From assembly GCA_027943245.1 (NCBI GenBank), contig JANDJZ010001764.1, positions 1 through 29,231 on the forward strand: DNA of 29,231 nt, written 5' to 3'. Source of the stretch: Acanthamoeba sp. SK_2022b (lineage: Eukaryota > Discosea > Longamoebia > Acanthamoebidae). Both the position numbers and the translations under genes were made by a program. This document shows positions 15,318 to 22,378 of this stretch, one piece after another. The notes under the pieces were generated by a model. The model was not told the origin of the DNA, did no database searches, and was given only the letters and a program-made list of their open reading frames with translations. The number at the start of each line of letters is the position of its first letter. Position 1 is the stretch's first letter.

Positions 15318-15584
15318 GTGTCAGCAATTATGACTTGGAGCAAAGGTGTGTCCGACAACAAAAATTCTGATCACAAAAAAATTTTGGACATTTTTTCCGA
15401 TAATGCATTTTTGTCCATGATGAATGAACGACAGGGCAGGGAAAGTCGCGCAAGAGGCAGCGGACTGAATCAGCCCTTCACACACAATGGCACACGGAAA
15501 GACACGTTTGTGTCTGTCCCGAAGAGTGTTTCTGAAATACAGGGCACGACAGCGATGTATGCACGTAATAAATTCCGTGTATAA
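15318..15584 (+). CDS. possible unknown ORF, 88 aa
   Basis: GTG start with TGGGGA just upstream; an internal ATG is at 15330. Polar, basic product without recognisable motifs (DHKKILDIFSDNAFLSMMNE near the start). It lies between the small-peptide remnant and the 160-aa gene. A chance frame cannot be excluded. Positions 15585-15695 contain a short GC hairpin region and no gene. Confidence 0.3.
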   Translation: MSAIMTWSKGVSDNKNSDHKKILDIFSDNAFLSMMNERQGRESRARGSGLNQPFTHNGTRKDTFVSVPKSVSEIQGTTAMYARNKFRV

Positions 15585-15695
15585 ACGACGCGCTCAGGGG
15601 GGGGAATCCCTGATACCCCCGCTCAGTTTCTGCAAAAGTTCGCTGTATGGAGGTTCTACGAACCATGATATTTGTTTCTATTGATACGGCTTAAA

Positions 15696-15717
15696 GCTAA
15701 TGTACGCATACATTAGC
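15696..15717. promoter_or_regulatory. near-palindrome upstream of the 160-aa gene
   Basis: 22-bp near-perfect palindrome with arms GCTAATGTA and TACATTAGC around a CGC centre, about 20 bp before the start at 15738. An almost identical element follows the gene at 16237-16258. Probably a binding site for a dimeric DNA-binding protein. Confidence 0.55.
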
Positions 15718-15737
15718 ATTAATCCAGAGAATAATAC

Positions 15738-16220
15738 ATGAGAGACAAAACCAGAGAAGCTATGCGTATGTTTCTCGGTGGCAGATGTTACACCGCTGAA
15801 AATCTTGAAAGGGATTTCCTTTCAGAACTGACCAGATACAGCGATGAACGCTGGGAAGCCCCGCAACGTGGCGCACGTCTGGCGGCAGCGGTGAAGCGTT
15901 ACAAAACCTCGGAAATGCTGCGGTTTATTTTTGCCACCATAGCATATGACCCTGACCCGGATTTAACACCGCTGGCCGTTAAACGGTTGTGCAATGCGTT
16001 GTTTGGCAGAACGGGGAGCCAGTGGCTGATTGTGGAATTATTCGGGGATAAGGAGCGGCAGCACCGCAGCAACGACAGCACCCTGGAGGCCGTGGAAAAA
16101 ATGGCTGCCAGATATCGTCATGCGGCAAGACAGCACTGGGCGGCAACGCTGGACGAAATTGAACGGGTAAAGCGTCTGTATCAGGAGGGAATCAAGGCAT
16201 CCAGAATAAAAGAGAGTTAA
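15738..16220 (+). CDS. unknown 160-aa plasmid protein
   Basis: Highly charged, largely helical and soluble, beginning MRDKTREAMRMFLGGRCYTA, with GARLAAAVKRYKTSEMLRFI, ALFGRTGSQWLIVELFG and a long basic C-terminal helix (RYRHAARQHWAATLDEIERV). G+C is clearly higher than in the neighbouring island (16500-19880). An AGAG lies upstream of the ATG with loose spacing. Matching palindromes stand on both sides, which suggests self-regulation or a mobile or modular unit. I do not recognise the family. Confidence 0.6.
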   Translation: MRDKTREAMRMFLGGRCYTAENLERDFLSELTRYSDERWEAPQRGARLAAAVKRYKTSEMLRFIFATIAYDPDPDLTPLAVKRLCNALFGRTGSQWLIVELFGDKERQHRSNDSTLEAVEKMAARYRHAARQHWAATLDEIERVKRLYQEGIKASRIKES

Positions 16221-16236
16221 CTCCCTCCCCATTAAT

Positions 16237-16258
16237 GCTAGTGTACGCGTACATTAGC
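16237..16258. promoter_or_regulatory. near-palindrome downstream of the 160-aa gene
   Basis: Arms GCTAGTGTACG and CGTACATTAGC; with flanks it extends to about 16233-16262 with one mismatch. Partner of 15696-15717. From 16263 to 16511 I see no gene, only the 16-bp repeat TGAATGTTGTAACTAA at 16433-16448. Confidence 0.55.
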
Positions 16259-16511
16259 ATTAAACCTCCAGCCACACACAAATCCACATGTTTCCACCCG
16301 TCCGGTGGTTAAGTTCCCTGCCGTAAACACCAGTGAACGCCGGGCAGGACGAAAAGGAAGCGATTATCCTGAATAACCTAGGATATGGGCACATATGCCG
16401 GAACAGGGCACAGGATAAAGGAACTAAACATATGAATGTTGTAACTAATTGAGTCTAAACAAAAAAACAAAATGTCCAATATGGGCGGGGGATTACTAAA
16501 GGAGGCTATTA

Positions 16512-16529
16512 ATGTACAATTGGTTATAA
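16512..16529 (+). CDS. five-codon mini-ORF with a strong ribosome binding site
   Basis: AAAGGAGG at about 16498-16505 is followed by ATG-TAC-AAT-TGG-TTA-TAA (Met-Tyr-Asn-Trp-Leu), ending 28 bp before the 203-aa gene. It could be a leader peptide controlling the operon or the scar of a lost gene. It is not known to be translated. No MccB-like enzyme is nearby and there is no terminal Asn, so it is not an obvious microcin C precursor. Confidence 0.3.
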   Translation: MYNWL

Positions 16530-16557
16530 ATTTTACATATGAAGATAAGGGAAAAAA

Positions 16558-17169
16558 ATGAGTGGACGAATCACAACCTTATGCACTGCATTTGGGGTGG
16601 TTATCGCAGCAGTGGGACTTTACCTACCATATAAAAATGAATTGAATGCTGCTCTTTATCAAAGAGAATTCCTTACCGGAAAATGGTCAACAGATGCTGA
16701 ATATATTATTAATAGTGGGGATCTTGGACTAGATAAACCGCAATCAATTATGACTATACAATTATTTGTTGATAAAGATGGTTCTATTGATGGTGAATTT
16801 ATCTCAGAAGGATTATGTGATGCAATGCCTTTGACGTGGAATATAACTTTTAATAGTGACAGTCCATCTCTAATTAATTTTATTTTTGCGAGAAAATTCC
16901 AAATTAGACAACTAGTTAACGGGGCAATGGATAAAAGCCCTGTTGTAGCTACATTAAAATTAGTTGATGAAGATCATAAACATAATCCGATAGTGTTTGA
17001 TGTGGTCAACGATTCTACCGGAACCTTACCTAAACAGATCACTTTAGCTAAAAACCTTCCGAAATTCGAAGAAAACTATAAATACCTACAGAGTTATTGC
17101 GCTAACTCAACTGAAAAGATGTACGAAAAGATGATGCCAGAGATCAGGAATTTGAACAAAGGTTTATAA
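16558..17169 (+). CDS. unknown membrane-anchored protein, 203 aa
   Basis: One N-terminal hydrophobic span (about 6-24, TTLCTAFGVVIAAVGLYL) and then a soluble domain of beta-rich appearance that begins LTGKWST, a Gly-x-Trp start seen in small beta-barrel folds. The C-terminus is helical and basic. ATG preceded by AAGGGA 7 nt upstream. First gene of an AT-rich group of three on the + strand that ends with an OLD nuclease and a terminator. Family not recognised. The group may be a phage-defence unit (inference). Confidence 0.55.
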   Translation: MSGRITTLCTAFGVVIAAVGLYLPYKNELNAALYQREFLTGKWSTDAEYIINSGDLGLDKPQSIMTIQLFVDKDGSIDGEFISEGLCDAMPLTWNITFNSDSPSLINFIFARKFQIRQLVNGAMDKSPVVATLKLVDEDHKHNPIVFDVVNDSTGTLPKQITLAKNLPKFEENYKYLQSYCANSTEKMYEKMMPEIRNLNKGL

Positions 17170-17260
17170 CGTTTCGGTGCTAGACAGAAAATGCTGTATG
17201 TCCAGTCAGCCGGAGAATTATACTAGCGACCATGATCATCACAGGAAGAACGTGTAACAG

Positions 17261-17770
17261 ATGGCAACTGAGTGGGTAGATGTGGCTGATAATGCCGTTA
17301 AAATTGGGCTGGGTGCATTAATCACCATTGTTGGTGGCTGGATTACACTGAAATTAACACACTGCCACGAAATAAGAAAAGATGCAATAGCTCAGCGACT
17401 GCGGGATATAGATAAAAAAACTGACCGCTATATAGATTTTCTTTCTTCATCGCAAACGCTAATGCAGAAATATCTTTATGAATCATGTAATCCAGGTAGC
17501 GAGGACTACACCAATTATATGCGGTTACATAATATTGTAAGCCTGACATCCTCCCCTGAATTGCGAATCTATGCTTTTGATACTCAGTCCAAAGTATCGC
17601 AATTTATCCTGCTCAGAAAGCCCAACGAACCAGAGGTTATTGATTCCTGTCGCAATGCCGCGAGAAACGCCGTTTCTGTGCTTCAGGGGGCAGTGAGTGC
17701 TGAATTGCTTCAGGATAAAGCAGCACTTCAGGACAAACAACATGCATGGTGGGCTTTCTGGCGAAAATAA
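17261..17770 (+). CDS. unknown membrane-anchored protein, 169 aa
   Basis: One hydrophobic span near the N-terminus (about 14-34, KIGLGALITIVGGWITLKL), then a charged helical cytoplasmic domain (EIRKDAIAQRLRDIDKKTDR) and an aromatic, basic tail (WWAFWRK). A weak GAAGAA is the only SD. Located 91 bp after the 203-aa gene and 105 bp before the OLD gene, so co-transcription is likely. Its G+C is somewhat higher than that of its neighbours. Function unknown. Confidence 0.55.
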   Translation: MATEWVDVADNAVKIGLGALITIVGGWITLKLTHCHEIRKDAIAQRLRDIDKKTDRYIDFLSSSQTLMQKYLYESCNPGSEDYTNYMRLHNIVSLTSSPELRIYAFDTQSKVSQFILLRKPNEPEVIDSCRNAARNAVSVLQGAVSAELLQDKAALQDKQHAWWAFWRK

Positions 17771-17875
17771 AGCAGAACAGTGGAGGAAGAGCCATTTCTC
17801 CAAGTAGCGAAGGACAGTTAAAGCCTTGGGAAAAAATGTCGATAATCCGAGCAACATTCTATCGTAGGAAGAAAA

Positions 17876-19777
17876 ATGGAAATAGTATCATTTAAAGTTT
17901 CTCAGTATAGGTCTATTTCAGGGGAGATATCCTCTGATAACTTTAATGGATTAACCATTGTTGGGCAAAACAACAGTGGTAAAACAAACCTATTAAAAGC
18001 TATGAGGGTTTTTTTTGAAGGAAAATTTAATCCTGACTTATATGACTATGAAAAAGATAAGCCACATGGTGTTAAGCAAGGACAAACTAGTTTTGCTGTA
18101 AGATTTACTTTTTCTGAAAGTGAGCTAGATGATGTCTCTGAGGATTTGAGCCAAGACGATGATGATGACGATGATGACTCGATTATTGAACTTGGTGTTT
18201 TAGGGGGGCAAGAAGAACCTAGTAATTCTATTTCATTTGATGATGGCAGCTCTAAACAACAAGAATCAAAACCAACTCAATCAAGAGGCAGAAAGCTAAG
18301 TTTGAGAGATAGATATTTGCAGCTATTTAACATGATTGATGACTCCAGGTTAAGTTCACCTCAAAACGAAGTGACCGTACATCTGACAATATCTAATAAA
18401 AACAATTACTTCTACACTGTCTTTAAAGGTTACAAGAGGAAACCTGAAGTAACTTCCTCCATGTATACATCTGTTGAAAGAAGGTTCATAGAAAAAATAC
18501 TTTCTAGTTTTGAGTGTGTGTATATACCATCGTCAAAAAGTATTGATGATATATATCATAATCTATTAGTTCCATATGTTAGGAGTGAAGTAGCTTCAGC
18601 CATGAAAACATCGGTTCAAGTGATTCATGATAAACTGTTGGAAGTGTCTGAAAAGATAACAAATGAAATGATTCTAAGCGGTATAGATGACTGTAGCTTT
18701 ATGATTAAAGCTCCGCCATCTCTTGATGAGTTATTTGGTCGCTTTGAGGTTTCAATAAAAGATACTATTGAGAATGTGATATCGAGTAAAGGTATGGGGC
18801 TACAATGCTTATCTTTATTTTCTTCATTTAAATCTATTTCAGAGAGAAAACTTACTCTAGGTAAGAAAACGATTTGGATGGTTGAGGAGCCTGAGTCTTT
18901 CTTGCATCCCTCATTAGGCCGGTCATGTAATCACATTTTCAAATCACTGATGGATGTTGCTTATGTTCTTATTACAACTCATTCCTTATCATTTGTCAGT
19001 GATGAGCCAAGTAAGATCATTGAGTTATATAAAGATGACGCCGGTGTTACAAAAGATAAAAAGCATGAAAAAAGATTTAATGCAGTTGCAAGCATAAGAG
19101 AAAATCTTGGGGTCAGATTTTCTGATTTCTTTAACATATCAAGTAGTGCAGTTTTCGTTGAAGGTATCACCGACAAACAATATATAGAATCAATATTGAA
19201 ATTGACATCTGAACATGATGAGTTTAAGAACAGATGGCCTTTTCTGAGGAGTGCTAAAGTTGATGAGTTTGGTGGAGTCAGTCAACTTGGAGGATTCTTG
19301 AAAGGGTGCTACGAGTTTATTTCTAAAGATGTCCCCGTAATATCTGTTTTTGACGGTGATGAAGCTGGGGTCAAAGAAAGAACCAGATTACAAAGCTACT
19401 TTGGTAAAAAACAAATTAGATTTGAGTCAAATAAAGACTATATTTCTGTAAGAAGTGGTTTTGCTATTGAAGGCCTCTTCCCTGACGATTTCATTTCTGA
19501 CGCAATGGAAACCCATCCGTCGTGGTTTATCGGAGGAAAATCTGTTGATGCCGATGATGTAATTGAACCATTCAAAGTGCAAGATAATAAAAAAACTAAC
19601 TTATTAAATTTCTTCCTGGAAAGATGTCGTGTTCAACCTATATGCGGTTGGATTTCTCGGTGGGAAAAGGTGTTTAACGTCATAGACTCAGCCTTGCGAG
19701 ATAAAAGTGAATCCATCACAAACAAAAAACGAACCGAAGATACTTCCGGTAACACTTCAGATCATCAAGCTGCATAA
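17876..19777 (+). CDS. OLD-family ATP-dependent nuclease
   Basis: 633 aa. The N-terminal SMC/ABC-like ATPase has Walker A GQNNSGKTN at 30-38, a signature-like segment around 303-320, Walker B WMVEEPESFLHP at 335-346 and the H-loop TTHS at 367-370. The TOPRIM nuclease domain has FVEGITDKQY at 427-436 (metal-binding E429) and VFDGDEAG at 491-498. This is the class 1 OLD layout (P2 Old, GajA of Gabija). A run of eight Asp (94-101) lies in an inserted acidic loop. No UvrD-like helicase (GajB) follows, so it is not a standard Gabija pair. SD AGGAAGAAAA before the ATG. Likely anti-phage or anti-plasmid nuclease; the upstream membrane proteins may be partners. Confidence 0.85.
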   Translation: MEIVSFKVSQYRSISGEISSDNFNGLTIVGQNNSGKTNLLKAMRVFFEGKFNPDLYDYEKDKPHGVKQGQTSFAVRFTFSESELDDVSEDLSQDDDDDDDDSIIELGVLGGQEEPSNSISFDDGSSKQQESKPTQSRGRKLSLRDRYLQLFNMIDDSRLSSPQNEVTVHLTISNKNNYFYTVFKGYKRKPEVTSSMYTSVERRFIEKILSSFECVYIPSSKSIDDIYHNLLVPYVRSEVASAMKTSVQVIHDKLLEVSEKITNEMILSGIDDCSFMIKAPPSLDELFGRFEVSIKDTIENVISSKGMGLQCLSLFSSFKSISERKLTLGKKTIWMVEEPESFLHPSLGRSCNHIFKSLMDVAYVLITTHSLSFVSDEPSKIIELYKDDAGVTKDKKHEKRFNAVASIRENLGVRFSDFFNISSSAVFVEGITDKQYIESILKLTSEHDEFKNRWPFLRSAKVDEFGGVSQLGGFLKGCYEFISKDVPVISVFDGDEAGVKERTRLQSYFGKKQIRFESNKDYISVRSGFAIEGLFPDDFISDAMETHPSWFIGGKSVDADDVIEPFKVQDNKKTNLLNFFLERCRVQPICGWISRWEKVFNVIDSALRDKSESITNKKRTEDTSGNTSDHQAA

Positions 19778-19851
19778 TCGATTGTGTACACCAAGGTTGT
19801 ACATACACCTGATTAATCAAGAGTGAGACCATAACAAGCCTATATCAGATA

Positions 19852-19882
19852 ACAGCCCTCTTCATAAGAGGGCTGTCTTTTT
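19852..19882 (+). terminator. intrinsic terminator after the OLD gene
   Basis: 10-bp perfect stem (ACAGCCCTCT with its complement), 5-nt loop, followed by CTTTTT. It closes the three-gene AT-rich unit. Confidence 0.8.
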
Positions 19883-19907
19883 CGCGGGCATCGTACTTGG
19901 GTTTCAC

Positions 19908-20102
19908 TTGGAAAATGGAAAACATCCTACGCTAAGAGCGTTTTTTAAACAACCGGCTTGTTGGTTTTTACGAGATACTGTGCAGTTGAAGGAACAAGAT
20001 AAAGGAATTAAAGACCCTTTAGTACCATACTTTCATGAAATTTTCCCATATTTTCTTTTAGATCGTGCAACAGCGAAAAGACGTAGGAATTGGCTTGATT
20101 AG
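19908..20102 (+). CDS. doubtful 64-aa ORF
   Basis: TTG start without a convincing SD; the frame is open further upstream. Sequence such as RAFFKQPACWFLRDTVQL and IFPYFLLDRATAKRRRNWLD could be the tail of a lost larger gene. No family recognised. Confidence 0.2.
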   Translation: MENGKHPTLRAFFKQPACWFLRDTVQLKEQDKGIKDPLVPYFHEIFPYFLLDRATAKRRRNWLD

Positions 20103-20169
20103 CCGCAATACTATTTCTGGACAGAATGAGTGTATATCCAAGTCGGGCGAGGAATTAAACGAGGGGCGT

Positions 20170-20191
20170 AAAAAAGGCCGCTTACGCGACC
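20170..20191 (-). terminator. intrinsic terminator of the 59-aa membrane gene
   Basis: On the - strand GGTCGC-GTAA-GCGGCC followed by TTTTTT. The stop codon TAA (20182-20184) forms part of the loop, so the terminator overlaps the end of the gene. Confidence 0.7.
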
Positions 20192-20361
20192 TCAGCCTTT
20201 TGCGGTTTTGGCTTGGTGATATACCACGATAGACAACCGACAATAAAACTCATGAACATTCCAGTAAAACGATCATCAATGCCTAGAAACAGGCAACCGA
20301 CAAACATCGCAACAGGGAAAGGAAGAAGTAAACAGCGCCCCAAAATGCTCATAAAATCCAT
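20182..20361 (-). CDS. small membrane protein, 59 aa
   Basis: ATG at 20361 chosen because AAAGGAGGA lies directly upstream; the frame is open 12 codons further but without SD. Two hydrophobic spans (about 5-25, ILGRCLLLPFPVAMFVGCLF, and 30-48, FTGMFMSFIVGCLSWYI) and a basic tail KPKPQKAEVA. It follows the DinQ-like gene on the same strand beyond a hairpin. Family not recognised. Confidence 0.6.
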   Translation of the reverse strand: MDFMSILGRCLLLPFPVAMFVGCLFLGIDDRFTGMFMSFIVGCLSWYITKPKPQKAEVA

Positions 20362-20377
20362 AAATCCTCCTTTGTTA

Positions 20378-20408
20378 AAGGGCAGGAAGCGGTTCACTTC
20401 CTGCCCTT
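20378..20408. terminator. hairpin between the DinQ-like and 59-aa genes
   Basis: 12-bp perfect stem (AAGGGCAGGAAG and its complement), 7-nt loop. It lies 19 bp after the DinQ-like stop and ends 16 bp before the next ATG. U-tract is weak; it may terminate or stabilise the toxin mRNA. An analogous hairpin follows the remnant at 15072. Confidence 0.5.
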
Positions 20409-20427
20409 AGTTACGTTTCCGCTGTCA

Positions 20428-20523
20428 TCAGTCGATGAACTGGCGAATCAGTTCCAGAATTGCAATCAGCGCGTTTGCAACGGCGACCACAGCCCTGAGA
20501 ACGATGATTAACAAATTAATCAT
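20428..20523 (-). CDS. DinQ/TisB-like small hydrophobic toxin
   Basis: 31-aa single-span hydrophobic peptide with charged residues at spaced positions, ending in an ELIR-containing amphipathic tail. It resembles the SOS-induced type I toxins DinQ and TisB, which insert in the inner membrane and lower the proton gradient. ATG at 20523, GGAG 6 nt upstream. That SD is inside a hairpin (20530-20546), which fits the translational silencing usual for type I toxins. Two decayed relatives lie at 336 and 15072. A weak LexA-like element (CTG-N10-CAG, 20650-20665) is upstream. An antisense RNA is expected but not identified. On a plasmid it could act in stress response or post-segregational killing (inference). 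Confidence 0.6.
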   Translation of the reverse strand: MINLLIIVLRAVVAVANALIAILELIRQFID

Positions 20524-20529
20524 CCGTTT

Positions 20530-20546
20530 CTCCAGTAAAACTGGAG
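20530..20546 (-). promoter_or_regulatory. hairpin hiding the SD of the DinQ-like gene
   Basis: Stem CTCCAGT/ACTGGAG with loop TTT on the - strand; the 3' arm contains the GGAG used by the ATG at 20523. Pairing would block ribosome access. Positions 20547-20643 hold no gene. Confidence 0.55.
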
Positions 20547-20978
20547 GAAATCACCGTTGCTTACTCATACACTGCCTGTCACAACGGCTCTCTCGCATTG
20601 TTAGGTGTAGAGTGACCTCCTCCTGCCAGAGCACCGAATACAGCACCACCTGTTTATCCAGCCAGGACTTTAAAATCGTTCATACCCGCAGATACGGGAA
20701 GAGCAGGATTGCAAGTCAACTACATGACTAACTGACTGATTATACGCTACACAAAACACCCGTTACACCACTAAATGTGGTTCCTTAACCACATTTAGTT
20801 GCTTTACAGCACCATAGTGAATAAAATGTAAACGTTAGGTGTAGAGTAACCTTCTCCAGTCAGAGCCACCAACTCAGGGCTGGAAAACACAAAAAAGCCC
20901 GATTACCAGTCGGGTTTTTTTGTGCCTGTCGTTCAGCTGTACTTCCGTTTTTTCCCCTTCATTTGAGGGATTTTTCTT

Positions 20979-21150
20979 TCATTTTTTGTTGCGACCAATA
21001 CTGCTGATCGCGTTGGCCAACAGATCAATACCGTTATCGGCGTTTTCATGAATCCATTTTTTTCAGTAAGTTGCAGCACAACAGATGATTAAAAAAGCTA
21101 TCAGTTTTTTTGATGGATACAGTAGTGGCGGTGCGCTACGTGAAATCTGA
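20979..21150 (-). pseudogene. second copy of the decayed DinQ-like locus
   Basis: Same sequence as 336-507, with the same basic C-terminus and lack of an in-frame ATG. Here it lies about 450 bp upstream of the intact relative at 20428-20523, on the same strand; in a circular reading both copies of this remnant are the same locus. Confidence 0.4.
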
Positions 21151-21287
21151 GGCTTTTCGGGGGGGATTGGACGAGAAAATTTACGAGAGAACACTGCGAT
21201 TTTCAAAAAAAGCCCATAAACTGAAAGTGCTACTGACATATCTCAAAACGGGTTCATTTTGACACTAAATGGAAAGGAAAAATCCTC

Positions 21288-22322
21288 ATGATGATACAAT
21301 CTCATCCACTACTGGCCGCTCCCCTGGCAGTAGGAGATACAATTGGTTTCTTTTCATCATCTGCTCCGGCAACAGTTACTGCAAAAAATCGTTTTTTTCG
21401 GGGAGTTGAGTTTCTTCAGAGAAAGGGATTTAAGCTGGTATCAGGGAAGCTTACCGGTAAAACAGATTTTTATCGTTCAGGTACTATTAAAGAAAGAGCT
21501 CAAGAATTTAATGAGTTAGTCTACAATCCTGATATTACCTGTATAATGTCAACGATCGGTGGAGATAACAGTAATTCACTACTACCGTTTCTGGACTATG
21601 ATGCTATCATTGCAAACCCCAAAATTATCATAGGTTACTCAGATACAACTGCTTTATTAGCAGGAATATATGCAAAAACAGGGTTAATAACATTCTATGG
21701 ACCAGCTCTTATTCCTTCGTTTGGTGAACATCCACCTCTTGTGGATATAACATATGAATCATTTATTAAAATACTAACAAGAAAACAATCAGGAATATAT
21801 ACCTACACATTACCTGAAAAGTGGAGTGATGAGAGCATAAACTGGAATGAAAACAAGATATTAAGGCCTAAGAAGCTATATAAAAACAACTGTGCCTTTT
21901 ATGGTTCCGGAAAAGTTGAGGGGCGTGTAATTGGAGGAAATCTAAATACTTTGACAGGTATATGGGGGAGTGAATGGATGCCTGAAATTCTTAATGGAGA
22001 TATATTGTTTATTGAGGACAGTCGGAAAAGCATTGCAACAATTGAACGATTATTCTCTATGCTAAAGCTTAATCGCGTGTTTGATAAAGTTAGTGCAATA
22101 ATACTCGGGAAACATGAGCTTTTTGATTGTGCAGGAAGTAAACGCAGACCATATGAAGTATTAACAGAGGTATTAGATGGGAAACAGATTCCTGTACTGG
22201 ATGGATTTGATTGTTCACATACACATCCAATGCTAACTCTTCCACTTGGTGTAAAATTAGCTATTGACTTTGACAACAAAAATATATCTATAACAGAACA
22301 ATATCTATCTACCGAGAAATAA
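21288..22322 (+). CDS. mccF: MccF, second copy
   Basis: Translates identically to 645-1679, triad Ser118/Glu243/His311 intact. In a circular reading this is the same gene. Confidence 0.95.
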   Translation: MMIQSHPLLAAPLAVGDTIGFFSSSAPATVTAKNRFFRGVEFLQRKGFKLVSGKLTGKTDFYRSGTIKERAQEFNELVYNPDITCIMSTIGGDNSNSLLPFLDYDAIIANPKIIIGYSDTTALLAGIYAKTGLITFYGPALIPSFGEHPPLVDITYESFIKILTRKQSGIYTYTLPEKWSDESINWNENKILRPKKLYKNNCAFYGSGKVEGRVIGGNLNTLTGIWGSEWMPEILNGDILFIEDSRKSIATIERLFSMLKLNRVFDKVSAIILGKHELFDCAGSKRRPYEVLTEVLDGKQIPVLDGFDCSHTHPMLTLPLGVKLAIDFDNKNISITEQYLSTEK

Positions 22323-22378
22323 ATATTATCATCTCACAGACATAAACAAAATGGCGTAGAATACTACGCCATACAGTA

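Noticed and set aside
17525..17857. 110-codon - strand ORF over the 169-aa gene
   Set aside because: Antisense shadow across a coding region and an intergenic gap, without SD.
17876..19777. Gabija (GajA-GajB) system
   Set aside because: The nuclease resembles GajA in layout, but no UvrD-like helicase gene follows; the terminator ends the unit.
20435..20731. 98-codon + strand ORF spanning the small-toxin region
   Set aside because: Runs antisense through the DinQ-like gene and its hairpin and into non-coding DNA; no SD or family similarity.
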